Source: JBBRYK01 sp038237665
Lineage (GTDB): Bacteria; Actinomycetota; Thermoleophilia; Gaiellales; Gaiellaceae
Length of the DNA stretch: 15,381 nt
NCBI GenBank assembly: GCA_038237665.1
Contig: JBBRYK010000066.1
Location: 1-15,381, forward strand
Direction of reading: 5' to 3'
How positions within the stretch are numbered: position 1 is the stretch's first letter; every line of letters starts with the position of its first letter. A program made the translations under genes and the position numbers. A model generated the notes under the pieces. That model saw only the letters and a list, made by a program, of their open reading frames with translations, was not told the DNA's origin and searched no databases. Below are positions 15,191-15,381 of the stretch, in pieces.

Positions 15191-15381
15191 CTACAGGCTG
15201 TAGGCCGTCTCGCCGTGCATGGCTTCGTCGAGCCCCTGCTCGTCCGCCTCCGTCGCCCGCGCCGGGGTGAAGAGTTTGATCACCTTCAGCATGGCGTAGG
15301 TGAAGAGGAAGGCGTACGCCCAGCACGCGAGCGCCAGTTGAGCGTCGGGGCGCGGCGCGGCGCCTGGTTGAAGTCGAATTC
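15191..15381 (-). CDS. amt: Ammonium transporter (Amt family), C-terminal end (runs off the window)
   Basis: Reverse-strand translation gives about 62 residues to a TAG at 15193-15191: a last membrane helix (LALACWAYAFLFTYAMLKVI), then a cytoplasmic tail LFTPARATEADEQGLDEAMHGETAYSL. The GLD..xHGE.AY ending is the hallmark of the Amt/AmtB tail, which contacts PII proteins. The rest of the gene lies beyond the window. No PII (glnK) gene follows; fabF is next on the same strand, 138 bp away. Confidence 0.83.
   Translation of the reverse strand, partial: IRLQPGAAPRPDAQLALACWAYAFLFTYAMLKVIKLFTPARATEADEQGLDEAMHGETAYSL

Noticed and set aside
1..15381. CRISPR arrays, rRNA genes, restriction or toxin-antitoxin systems
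   Set aside because: No regularly spaced repeats, rRNA-like segments or matching gene signatures were seen on either strand.

Overview
The window is high-GC DNA with the coding style of an actinobacterium: frequent GTG starts, Arg/Ala/Glu-rich proteins, and head-to-tail adenylyl-cyclase/AAA/TPR and cyclase/beta-propeller architectures. I infer a Thermoleophilia-like soil lineage (Gaiellales/Solirubrobacterales type), but no marker gene here proves it. Genes fill nearly all of the window. The longest gene-free stretch is about 240 bases, at 2519-2758.

Left end (1-2760): the 5' part of an integrase-type transposase on the minus strand leaves the window and abuts, head to head, a glycogen-debranching-type glucosidase on the plus strand. 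Just beyond that gene lie short repeats and the 3' half of a tRNA-Val(TAC) gene without its 5' half. This looks like an old site-specific integration scar.

Signalling block (2760-9344): a 1020-aa zinc-ribbon/adenylyl-cyclase/AAA/TPR protein (minus strand) is divergent from a cyclase-like/TM/beta-propeller protein (plus strand). That second protein runs tail to tail into a third cyclase gene (minus strand). The second and third genes are both truncated at the same point, about 7101-7108. A perfect 17-bp inverted repeat at the equivalent place in the two cyclase domains means that flipping 6328-7107 would move the shared tail in frame from one head to the other. Next, on the minus strand, is an MFS transporter fused to a cyclic-nucleotide-binding domain.

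Central plus-strand operon (9473-11939): a 59-aa acidic protein with two D/E-VEAHR motifs and a near-perfect ribosome binding site is followed by an ECF-like sigma factor, an intracellular-looking subtilase and a GAF-domain protein. The last three are tightly spaced or overlapping. A second MFS/cNMP-binding fusion follows at 12031. The two MFS fusions therefore flank the operon, and the window holds three cyclase-domain genes and two putative cAMP receivers. This suggests a local second-messenger circuit controlling transport.

Right end (13680-15381): a convergent gap with two hairpins leads to fabF (beta-ketoacyl-ACP synthase II, minus strand) and then to the C-terminal end of an ammonium transporter (minus strand) that leaves the window.
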